Position numbers and translations under genes: made by a program. Below, one piece after another: positions 7,025-12,806 of a stretch of 12,806 nt of DNA. Below the pieces are notes generated by a model, which ran no database searches, had not been told where the DNA came from, and saw only the letters and a list, made by a program, of their open reading frames with translations. Position 1 is the stretch's first letter. Each line of letters starts with the position of its first letter. The stretch is from Acidobacteriota bacterium (GTDB lineage: Bacteria; Acidobacteriota; Terriglobia; UBA7540), in assembly GCA_003224665.1 (NCBI GenBank), contig QHZM01000190.1, positions 1 through 12,806 of the forward strand. Reading direction: 5' to 3'.

Positions 7025-7053
7025 TTGACAGGACGGGATGGGACGAGTAGCAT
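7025..7053 (+). promoter_or_regulatory. Sigma70-type promoter of the small CxxC protein gene
   Basis: A perfect -35 box TTGACA (7025-7030) is followed after exactly 17 bp by TAGCAT (7048-7053, 4 of 6 to the -10 consensus). Transcription would begin near 7060, which places the ATG at 7038 upstream of the transcript and supports the ATG at 7092 as the start. Confidence 0.6.
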
Positions 7054-7091
7054 TTCCTGAACGCCTGAAACTTAGCGCGCGGGGCGCGACC

Positions 7092-7400
7092 ATGGACAAT
7101 CAAAAGGGACGCACCGTCGAACTGGTTTGCCCGTGCTGCGGGGCCCGGCTGAAGGTTGACCGGGAGCTCGGCAAAGTGGTCGCCCACGAGTCCCCTCCTA
7201 AGCGCGCCAAGCCGCCCGACCTCGCCCACGCGACCCGCGCCCTCGAAAAACAGGCGGCGCGACGCGAGGCGCTCTTCAAGCAGAGCGCGGAAGAAGAGAA
7301 GGTCAAGTCGCAGGTGCTTGAAAGCAAATTCAAAGAAGCTTTGAAGCGGACGCGCGACGAACCCGTTGCGCCGCCCCTCCGCGACATTGACCTGGACTGA
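7092..7400 (+). CDS. Small single-CxxC zinc-motif protein with helical tail, function unknown
   Basis: A 102-residue protein that I do not assign to a named family. It opens with a half zinc ribbon, LVCPCCGARLKVD (cysteines 13, 15 and 16), but has no second CxxC pair, so any zinc site would need dimerisation or another ligand such as His32. A Pro/Lys-rich hinge (35-42) leads into a charged, probably helical stretch (about 44-88) rich in Ala, Glu, Lys and Arg, possibly a coiled coil, and an acidic end DIDLD. The ATG at 7092 was preferred to the ATG at 7038 because the sigma70-like promoter lies across the earlier one. It is divergent from the amidohydrolase and 113 bp ahead of the P5C dehydrogenase on the same strand. 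The composition and motif support a real gene; the role is unknown. Confidence 0.7.
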   Translation: MDNQKGRTVELVCPCCGARLKVDRELGKVVAHESPPKRAKPPDLAHATRALEKQAARREALFKQSAEEEKVKSQVLESKFKEALKRTRDEPVAPPLRDIDLD

Positions 7401-7472
7401 GGTTGCGGCCGCACCCAAAGCGGAATAGTGCGGCAACGGCGCGCGCTCCTGCCGCCCGGCCCGAGGAAGGGT

Positions 7473-7478
7473 TATAAT
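7473..7478 (+). promoter_or_regulatory. Perfect -10 box upstream of the P5C dehydrogenase
   Basis: TATAAT lies 35 bases before the ATG at 7514, matching the -10 consensus exactly in a GC-rich background. The -35 region is poor: CTGCCG at 7449-7454 with an 18-bp spacer is the best I find. A promoter here is likely but may need an activator or overlap read-through from the preceding gene. Confidence 0.5.
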
Positions 7479-7493
7479 CAAAAGTTCGCGTCT

Positions 7494-7507
7494 AGGAGGC
7501 AGGAGGT
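7494..7507 (+). promoter_or_regulatory. Doubled Shine-Dalgarno of the P5C dehydrogenase
   Basis: AGGAGG occurs twice in a row, at 7494-7499 and 7501-7506. The second copy ends seven bases before the ATG at 7514 and is correctly spaced; the first is too far away to act alone on this start. This fixes the start codon. Confidence 0.75.
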
Positions 7508-7513
7508 TTCTGA

Positions 7514-9070
7514 ATGCAACTCCCTGAATTCAAGAACGAGCCCTTGAGCGATTTCAAGGGCAACCCGCGGCAGTTCGAGCAAATGAAGGAGGCCGTGGAA
7601 AAAGTCGGAAAGGAACTGGGCCGGGAGTATGCCCTGGTCATCGACGGCCGGCGGATCAAAACCCCGGAAAAGTTCTGCTCGTCGAACCCCGCGCACCCTG
7701 ACCAGGTAGTCGGGGCATTTTCCAAGGGCAACGGCGAACTCGCCGGCCAGGCGGTGCGGACTGCGGACGAGGTCTTCAAGACCTGGAGCAGGACGCCCGC
7801 CGAAAAGCGCGTGGAGCTGCTGCTCAAGACCAGCAAGATCCTGCGCGAACGGAAGTACATTTACGCAGCGTGGATGGTGTACGAGGTGGGCAAGTCCTGG
7901 GCCGAGGCCGACGCCGACGTGGCGGAGGCGATTGACTTCGCGGAGTTCTACGCGCGCGAAATGCTCCGCCTGGCGCCGCCGCAGCCGCTCACGCCCGTCC
8001 CGGGCGAAAAAAATTTCCTGCGCTACATCCCGCTCGGCGTGGGCGTTGTCATCCCGCCCTGGAATTTTCCACTCGCGATTCTGGTCGGCATGACGCTCGC
8101 TTCCATCGTGGCCGGGAACACGGTGGTGCTGAAGCCATCGAGCGATTCGCCGACGATTGGCTACAAGTTCTTCGAGGCGCTCGAAGAGGCCGGCATGCCG
8201 CCGGGCGTCGTCAATTTCCTGCCCGGCCCGGGAAGCTCGGTCGGTGACGTCCTCGTCGGCCATCCGCGGACGCGGTTCGTCGCCTTTACCGGGTCGAAGC
8301 AAGTGGGCCTGGGGATCAACGAGCTGGCGGCGAAGACTGTTCCCGGGCAGCTCTGGGTCAAGCGCGTCATTGCCGAGATGGGCGGCAAGGACTCGATCGT
8401 AGTGGACGCCGAGACCGACCTGGACGCGGCGGTCGAGGGCGTGGCCGCCTCGGCCTTCGGCTACCAGGGACAGAAGTGCTCCGCCTGTTCCCGCGCGATT
8501 GTCGTGGAAAGCGTGTACGACAGTTTCCTCGAAAAACTCAAGCGACGCGTCGAGCAGATCAAGGTCGGGCCGCCGGCCGACCCCGCCACCTACATGGGGC
8601 CGGTGATCAACGGGCGAGCCAAACAATCGATCCTCGAATACATCGAAATCGGCAAGCGGGAGGGGCGGCTCGTCGCCGGCGGCGAGTCCCCCGGGCCAGG
8701 ATATTTTGTCCAGCCCACGGTGATCGCGGACGTGCCTGCCAAGGGGCGCATCGCCCAGGAAGAAATTTTTGGACCCGTCCTCGCCGTGATCAAAGCCAGG
8801 GACTTTGACCATGCGCTCGAGATCGCGAACAATACCGAGTACGGGCTGACCGGCGCGGTTTACACGAAGGACCGGAAAAAACTCGAGAAGGCGGCGGAGA
8901 ATTTCTTCGTCGGTAACCTCTACCTCAACCGCAAATGCACCGGCGCCCTGGTAGGAGGCCATCCATTCGGTGGGTTCAACATGTCCGGCACGGACTCGAA
9001 GGCCGGCGGGCGCGACTATCTGCTGCTCTTCACGCAGGCCAAAACAGTGACCGAGAAGGTCAGCGCCTGA
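7514..9070 (+). CDS. rocA: L-glutamate gamma-semialdehyde dehydrogenase (1-pyrroline-5-carboxylate dehydrogenase)
   Basis: A 518-residue aldehyde dehydrogenase, the usual length for monofunctional RocA/PruA enzymes (about 515). It oxidises L-glutamate 5-semialdehyde, in equilibrium with pyrroline-5-carboxylate, to glutamate with NAD+, the last step of proline and arginine breakdown, in the cytoplasm. The key residues are present: Asn184 in PPWNFP, Lys207 in VLKPS, Glu288 in IAEMGGKD, and the nucleophile Cys322 in QGQKCSACSR, the P5C-dehydrogenase-type catalytic segment. EIFGPVLAV (417-425) and the C-terminal PFGGFNMSGTDSKAGG complete the cofactor and substrate site. No proline dehydrogenase is in the window, so its partner must be elsewhere. 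A strong ribosome-binding site and a TATAAT box precede it. Subgroup assignment rests on length and the catalytic segment; I am fairly sure. Confidence 0.93.
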   Translation: MQLPEFKNEPLSDFKGNPRQFEQMKEAVEKVGKELGREYALVIDGRRIKTPEKFCSSNPAHPDQVVGAFSKGNGELAGQAVRTADEVFKTWSRTPAEKRVELLLKTSKILRERKYIYAAWMVYEVGKSWAEADADVAEAIDFAEFYAREMLRLAPPQPLTPVPGEKNFLRYIPLGVGVVIPPWNFPLAILVGMTLASIVAGNTVVLKPSSDSPTIGYKFFEALEEAGMPPGVVNFLPGPGSSVGDVLVGHPRTRFVAFTGSKQVGLGINELAAKTVPGQLWVKRVIAEMGGKDSIVVDAETDLDAAVEGVAASAFGYQGQKCSACSRAIVVESVYDSFLEKLKRRVEQIKVGPPADPATYMGPVINGRAKQSILEYIEIGKREGRLVAGGESPGPGYFVQPTVIADVPAKGRIAQEEIFGPVLAVIKARDFDHALEIANNTEYGLTGAVYTKDRKKLEKAAENFFVGNLYLNRKCTGALVGGHPFGGFNMSGTDSKAGGRDYLLLFTQAKTVTEKVSA

Positions 9071-9079
9071 CTTCGGGAC

Positions 9080-9095
9080 CGGCCCCCGGGGGCCG
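9080..9095. terminator. GC-rich perfect palindrome after the P5C dehydrogenase
   Basis: CGGCCCCCGGGGGCCG is a perfect 16-base palindrome 10 bases past the dehydrogenase stop, extendable by an outer CGGG/CCCG pairing after two mismatches. It would fold strongly in RNA. No T-run follows, so an intrinsic terminator role is uncertain. Confidence 0.35.
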
Positions 9096-9149
9096 ACCCC
9101 GTACGGCTGTAAGTCCTTGAGCCGTTGTTGGTTAGCCTCCAGCTCGGTG

Positions 9150-9178
9150 TTTACTTTGGGCACGTTTGGTCGTATAAT
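9150..9178 (+). promoter_or_regulatory. Sigma70-type promoter of the diguanylate cyclase gene
   Basis: TTTACT (9150-9155, 4 of 6 to the -35 consensus) and a perfect TATAAT (9173-9178) are separated by exactly 17 bp. Transcription would start near 9185, leaving a leader of about 70 bases before the ATG at 9258. It indicates that this gene is expressed apart from the dehydrogenase. Confidence 0.65.
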
Positions 9179-9257
9179 ACAAACGGCGTATTTGCGACTT
9201 TGGCAACTCCCTCACTCTGTGCGGTGCCACCGGTCGCTTTAACGCCGGAGCGAGACA

Positions 9258-10100
9258 ATGATTGACAAGCCGGAGTTCCAGGAGCAACTGGGCCCGCAGG
9301 CTCGACTCGAGGCCGAACTCTTTAAGCTGGAGTCGCAGCGGCGCGAGCTTTGGGTGCTCATCATCTTCACGGTGGTGGTGATGGTGCTCGGCGGCCTCTC
9401 GCTGCTCCTCCCCGGCAGCATCTGGCACGGGAACGAGCTCGAAATCAAAATCCCCCCGCAAGTGCTGTTCGTCATCATGACCGTCTTTCTGGTCCTGGCC
9501 GTTTACATGATGAGGCGGGAAGTTGAACTTCAGAAGTACCGCCTGGCCAGCATGCAGCAAATCCTCGCGGCGCGCATGGACCACGCCTATAGCTTGATTG
9601 ACGCCACGACCAACGTCTTCAGCCGCAGCCTGCTCCGCAACCTGCTCCAGGGTGAAGTCGCGCGGGCCGAACGGAACAGCCGGCCGCTGGCCCTGCTGAT
9701 GTGCGACTTGAACAACTTCAAGCTCGTCAACGACCGCTACGGCCACTTGATGGGCGACTACGTCCTGGCCCAGATGGCGGGCATCCTCAAGACCTGCGTG
9801 CGCGGCTCGGACTACGTCGTCCGGTACGGTGGCGACGAATTTCTCCTGGTGCTGCCGGAGACCGACCAGGCCGGCGCGGAAGTCGTTCGCGAGAGGATCC
9901 AGCAGAGAGTGGGGGAATGGAACGGCGAAAGTCGCCTGGACAATTTGCAGGTGACGGTCAGCATCGGCCTCTACCTTCACGTCGCCGGTCAGTCTCCGGA
10001 CCAGGACGTGGCGGAAGCCGACGCGCGCATGTACGGCGATAAACAGGCCTCCCGGAACAAGGCGGAGCTTGAGAGCTCAAGCACCTCACCCAATCGTTAG
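9258..10100 (+). CDS. Membrane-anchored GGDEF diguanylate cyclase
   Basis: A 280-residue protein predicted to make the second messenger cyclic di-GMP from two GTP. Two hydrophobic segments, about residues 31-51 and 68-85, anchor it in the inner membrane, with only a short loop (about 52-67) between them, so there is no sizeable periplasmic sensor domain. A linker helix leads to a GGDEF domain: intact GGDEF at 191-195, the metal/GTP segment CDLNNFKLVNDRYGHLMGD beginning near 147, and a product-inhibition I-site RGSD at 182-185, five residues before GGDEF as the rule requires. The opening motif is slightly divergent (DATTN instead of the common DPLTG). No EAL domain is present. The gene has its own promoter; the ATG has only a weak GGAGCG ribosome site. 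Its end overlaps by four bases the shifted-frame stop of the convergent peptidase gene. Confidence 0.92.
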   Translation: MIDKPEFQEQLGPQARLEAELFKLESQRRELWVLIIFTVVVMVLGGLSLLLPGSIWHGNELEIKIPPQVLFVIMTVFLVLAVYMMRREVELQKYRLASMQQILAARMDHAYSLIDATTNVFSRSLLRNLLQGEVARAERNSRPLALLMCDLNNFKLVNDRYGHLMGDYVLAQMAGILKTCVRGSDYVVRYGGDEFLLVLPETDQAGAEVVRERIQQRVGEWNGESRLDNLQVTVSIGLYLHVAGQSPDQDVAEADARMYGDKQASRNKAELESSSTSPNR

Positions 10101-12250
10101 CCCCTCGAGGCCCTTCTCACTTCAAAGCCCCAACCCCTTCCCTGATGGCTCGAGTCGCGCGGTCGATTGCGCTGGCGAGACGCTTCGCCTGCTCGCGGGC
10201 GCTCTCGAGGTCCTTCTTGAGCAGGGCCTCGCGCAGCCCCGGGAGGGTCTCGGCTTCGTAGCTCGGCAGCGGGGCGTAAACCAGGTGCCGGAACCACGGG
10301 CGTCCGGGAAGCCCGCGCGCGTCGAGCAGGGCGCGCTCTTCGGCCATCAGGCTCGCGTTGATTCTGGCCCGCGAGGCGAGGCCGGCCCCCTCGTCGCCCT
10401 CCCACAGGGCGCTCAGCGCGTTGTTCAATTTGGCGGCCTGGTCGGTCGGCGTCGGCAAAACGCACCGCCAGGAGCCCCCACAGCCGGCTCATTGCGGCGT
10501 GATAGGCAAAGCCCGGATCGCCGAACCGTTCCATCCATTCGTAGTCGTCGTACACGGAATGGTAAACGCCATAGGGCCCGTCAAAGATCATGTCGAGCGA
10601 CGGGACGCCGTCGTGTTCAAGGAAGACCATGTAGTCCGAGCCGCCGCCGAGCAGGCCAAAGGTGACGGGCAGATTCGTTGCCCCCGCGACGGCGTAGCTT
10701 CGGACGCTTTCGAACTTTCGCCGCTGCCTCCAGCGGTCATACACGCTGCGTCCTGTGGCGGGGTCGCGCACAACCGCCGCCGCCTGGGCTACGGCGGGGG
10801 CGGGCGGGGGGATGGCGCTGAGGCTGAAGTCCTGCCCGCTGGTCGCCGCGTCCACGTTGAGGCAGACGACCGCGTTCTTGGTAAGTTCCTGCTCGAACTG
10901 CTCGCCCCATTCGGTCGAGCCCGTGAGCGTGTACTCTTCGGCGTCCCAGCTTCCGAGCACGATGGTCCGGCGCGGCCGAAAACCGCGCTTGAGCAGTCCG
11001 CCCAGGGCACGCGCCGTCTCGAGCAGCGTCGCGGTCCCGCTCGAGGGATCCACGGCGCCGTACACCCACGCGTCGCGGTGGTTCGAAAGGACCACCAGCT
11101 TCTCCGGCTCTTCGCTGCCGTGAATTTTGCCGATGACGTCCCAGATCGGAGTCACGCGATTTTCCATCTCGATGGCCAAGTGGACTTTCGTCGAGCCGTC
11201 GCCGATGCGGTAGGCCGCGACGGGAGGCGCGGCGAAAGGATTCGGATCGAGCGCGCCGGGCGCTCCAAGTCCGCCTTGCCATTCCTTGGGGGCCTCAGGC
11301 CCCGCGAGCCGGCTGATGATCTCGGCCGCGTCCCAGGCCGAGAGCGGCAACATCGGAATCCTGGGAAGGATTTTCGCTTCGGTCTCAGGGATGCGAGGCG
11401 CCGAGTCCGTCGAAGCCCATCCGGGCGTGAGTGGATCGCCTGGAATAAGAAAATCGTACACCACGGCGCCCCGCTGGAAATGCCCGGGCGGGCCCCAAGG
11501 GCCTTCGGGATAAGTTTTCCCCTTGCCGCTGCCGTCGTCCGCGGGGTCCGAATAAACCATCACGCCGGCGGCGCCGCGCTTTTCCGCCTCCAGACTTTTC
11601 CCCCCGCGGTAGCCGTGGAAGTTGCGGGCCAGGACAATCTTGCCCTTCGCGCTCACGCCGAGCTTATCGAGTTCCTCGTAGTCTTTCTCCGCGCCGTAGT
11701 TGACGTAAATGACCGGAGCCGTCATGTCCGCGGATGGCGAGTAGGCGTTCCACGGCATTTGCATCATCGGGTCGGAAACGCGCGTGGCCTTGTCACGCGG
11801 GAGGGCGGGCTCGGAGTGGGCGAGCTTCGCCCGCGCCGGCGCGACCACCTCGGCCTCGACTCTCCTCGGATAAGAGAGCAGCACCCGGTATTCGACAAGC
11901 TCGGGGGCGAGGCCGTCTCGCTTGAACTCATCGTAGACGAACTCAGCCAGCCGGCGGTCGGCGGGCGTGCCGGCAAGGTGAGGCCGCGCGGTGAGGCGGC
12001 GCAAGAACCTGCCGCACCTCGAGGCGTCGGGAAGCGCGAGGTACAGCTCTTCCCACCGTTTCTCGGCGACGTAAGAGGCTGGACTGAAACCGAGAGGGAC
12101 TTCAGGCTGGTCCCGGGCGGCGCGCAGCGGGCGCGGCCTTGCGATGGGCCTCGGCCCGGCGCAGTAGGCGAGCATCACGAGCAGCAGAATGATGGGCTGG
12201 CAGAAGCGACGGAATTTGTTGAATTCGAGTTTTGTTCGTGTCAAAGGCAA
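10097..12250 (-). CDS. M28 family peptidase, glutamate carboxypeptidase II (PSMA)-like, frameshifted near the C-terminus
   Basis: The frame runs 717 codons from a TTG start and encodes a PSMA/NAALADase-like zinc aminopeptidase or carboxypeptidase. A hydrophobic N-terminal segment (about 18-30) suggests export or membrane anchoring; the nearby Cys30 lacks a canonical lipobox. A PA domain (about 175-265, with KGKIVLARNF and GAAGVMVYSDP) interrupts the catalytic domain as in PSMA. All catalytic residues are visible: His391, Asp401, Glu438 and Glu439 in SWDAEEY, Asp467 (NVDAA) and His564 (YHSVY), with PSMA-like spacing. Through about residue 600 the protein is normal. After that the frame gives a low-complexity Arg/Pro/Gly tail, while the real dimerisation domain continues in another frame at 10458-10117. 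The catalytic centre is intact, but the protein probably cannot form the usual homodimer. The start codon choice is uncertain. Confidence 0.8.
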   Translation of the reverse strand: MPLTRTKLEFNKFRRFCQPIILLLVMLAYCAGPRPIARPRPLRAARDQPEVPLGFSPASYVAEKRWEELYLALPDASRCGRFLRRLTARPHLAGTPADRRLAEFVYDEFKRDGLAPELVEYRVLLSYPRRVEAEVVAPARAKLAHSEPALPRDKATRVSDPMMQMPWNAYSPSADMTAPVIYVNYGAEKDYEELDKLGVSAKGKIVLARNFHGYRGGKSLEAEKRGAAGVMVYSDPADDGSGKGKTYPEGPWGPPGHFQRGAVVYDFLIPGDPLTPGWASTDSAPRIPETEAKILPRIPMLPLSAWDAAEIISRLAGPEAPKEWQGGLGAPGALDPNPFAAPPVAAYRIGDGSTKVHLAIEMENRVTPIWDVIGKIHGSEEPEKLVVLSNHRDAWVYGAVDPSSGTATLLETARALGGLLKRGFRPRRTIVLGSWDAEEYTLTGSTEWGEQFEQELTKNAVVCLNVDAATSGQDFSLSAIPPPAPAVAQAAAVVRDPATGRSVYDRWRQRRKFESVRSYAVAGATNLPVTFGLLGGGSDYMVFLEHDGVPSLDMIFDGPYGVYHSVYDDYEWMERFGDPGFAYHAAMSRLWGLLAVRFADADRPGRQIEQRAERPVGGRRGGRPRLAGQNQREPDGRRARPARRARASRTPVVPAPGLRPAAELRSRDPPGAARGPAQEGPRERPRAGEASRQRNRPRDSSHQGRGWGFEVRRASRG
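10117..10458 (-). pseudogene. Displaced C-terminal dimerisation domain of the M28 peptidase
   Basis: This frame, shifted from the peptidase frame, encodes the expected end of a PSMA-like protein: an AERALLDARGLPGRPWFRH segment matching the conserved ERAFxD..GLPxRPxxRHxxYAP stretch of the transferrin-receptor-like dimerisation domain, then YAPLPSYEAETLPGLREAL and a final helix ending in GALK. It cannot be a separate gene: it has no ribosome site and lacks a plausible start. The join with the upstream frame lies near 10445-10459. By comparison with human PSMA, about 45-50 residues between the two parts are missing. Confidence 0.75.
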
Positions 12251-12445
12251 GGCTTGATGTGCACCGCGCTTGCCGTTCGGGTCAGTCTTGCGCGCCGTCC
12301 GCCCGGTCGCGTGCCTGAGGCGGACCCCCCGGTATTATTTCTCTTGATGCGCCGAGGTGAAAGCAAATTGCGTGACCTGGCGTGCGGACTCGATGGGAGA
12401 GGCGCTTTGACCCGGCGACATTCGCCCTGCGATCAAATTGCGGCG
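12251..12445. other. Intergenic region before the peptidase gene
   Basis: This 195-base gap separates the stop of the last gene from the peptidase start on the same strand. I see no convincing promoter, terminator or small gene in it. Confidence 0.4.
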
Positions 12446-12806
12446 TCACCTCTGAGGGTGTTGGTCGGGCGGGCGCTCGGACATCGGAGCAGGGTGGTCA
12501 GGCGCGAGGCTTTTCCCGGGCTTCGGCGCGCCGTCAACGCCGAAGTCCCACAGGTCGAGGTTCAGTTTTTCCTGGAGCAGTTCTCCCAGCGCGTATTCGC
12601 CCACCGCCAGCGGCTGGACGGGTGTGAGCTTGAAGAGCCCCGGGCTGATTTCCGTCCGCTCGACCGGAAGCTCGGTTCTCACCTCGCCCTTCTTTCCCAC
12701 GCCGATCCCCGATTGAAACTTTTCCACCACCCGCGATTGTTTTCCCGCCTTGACGGAGACCAGCTCCGCCCGCGCTCCCCAGCGGTCGGCGGACTGGATA
12801 TAGAAA
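12446..12806 (-). CDS. Unrecognised protein, C-terminal part (5' partial)
   Basis: The minus-strand frame is open from the window edge to a TGA at 12446-12448, so about 119 C-terminal residues are visible and the start is outside. The GTG at 12730 is inside the open frame and need not be the start. The segment is rich in short beta-like stretches: FYIQSADRWGARAELVSVKAG, then KKGEVRTELPVERTEISPGLFKL and PVQPLAVGEYALGEL, followed by LNLDLWDFGVDG and a Pro-rich tail. I recall similar endings (equivalents of PLxPGEYxL...DFGVD) in uncharacterised acidobacterial proteins, but I cannot name the family. It is 195 bp upstream of the peptidase on the same strand. Confidence 0.6.
   Translation of the reverse strand, partial: FYIQSADRWGARAELVSVKAGKQSRVVEKFQSGIGVGKKGEVRTELPVERTEISPGLFKLTPVQPLAVGEYALGELLQEKLNLDLWDFGVDGAPKPGKSLAPDHPAPMSERPPDQHPQR

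Noticed and set aside
5268..7028. A 586-codon open frame on the plus strand
   Set aside because: It lies antisense to the amidohydrolase, shows no domain, and is Arg/Gly/Val-rich as expected for a GC-rich shadow frame.
6921..7481. N-terminal extension of the amidohydrolase beyond GTG 6920
   Set aside because: A signal peptide and a correctly spaced AAGGAGG fix the start at 6920; the extension is antisense to the small CxxC protein gene.
7478..9163. A 561-codon open frame on the minus strand
   Set aside because: It is antisense to the P5C dehydrogenase, which has all its catalytic residues; the minus frame has no recognisable domain.
9132..9980. A 282-codon minus-strand frame
   Set aside because: It is antisense to the diguanylate cyclase and runs through its promoter; His/Asp/Val-rich shadow composition.
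11060..11090. GGTTCGAA-like motif as a possible tRNA T-loop
   Set aside because: It lies inside the peptidase coding region at the conserved NHRDAW segment and no cloverleaf can be drawn around it.
1..12806. A CRISPR array, phage module, toxin-antitoxin pair or new defence system
   Set aside because: No regularly spaced direct repeats and no proteins with nuclease, toxin, integrase or defence-type motifs were seen; the genes are metabolic, ribosomal or signalling.

Overview
This GC-rich window is an ordinary, gene-dense stretch of bacterial chromosome. It has no rRNA, tRNA, CRISPR array, phage gene or complete insertion sequence. The mix of families suggests a soil or sediment bacterium of the Acidobacteriota type: secreted amidohydrolase and glutamate-carboxypeptidase-like M28 peptidase, tandem PYROXD2-like oxidoreductases, monofunctional P5C dehydrogenase, and a small CxxC-x17-CxxC protein beside bS21. 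That placement is an inference from gene content; no taxonomic marker here settles it.

Layout, left to right. Bases 1-720 (+) are the 3' part of a zinc-dependent homocysteine S-methyltransferase-family gene. It converges on two tandem minus-strand FAD oxidoreductases of the PYROXD2/phytoene-desaturase type (4129-2537, then 2461-809), which form a likely two-gene operon. Upstream of them, a 527-base non-coding stretch holds a 106-bp element with 16-bp terminal inverted repeats bounded by TA, which looks like a MITE, and a promoter that drives the ribosomal protein bS21 gene from a TTG start at 4657. A two-cluster zinc-ribbon protein follows (4956-5252, +). A non-coding gap with a perfect 12-bp hairpin separates it from a convergent secreted amidohydrolase (6920-5553, -). 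That gene is divergent from a small single-CxxC protein (7092-7400, +), which has a consensus-like sigma70 promoter. Then come an L-glutamate gamma-semialdehyde dehydrogenase (rocA/pruA type, 7514-9070, +) and a membrane-anchored GGDEF diguanylate cyclase (9258-10100, +) with its own promoter. A broken PSMA-like M28 peptidase gene (12250-10097, -) converges on the cyclase gene. The window ends with the 3' part of an unrecognised minus-strand gene.

The genes do not make one pathway. Common themes are peptide and amino-acid breakdown (M28 peptidase, amidohydrolase/prolidase-like enzyme, P5C dehydrogenase, homocysteine methyltransferase) and small zinc-cluster proteins near the translation gene. 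I found no convincing new multi-gene system. The most useful observations are the frameshift plus internal deletion in the M28 peptidase, the MITE-like element, and a 19-residue low-complexity insertion in one of the paired oxidoreductases.
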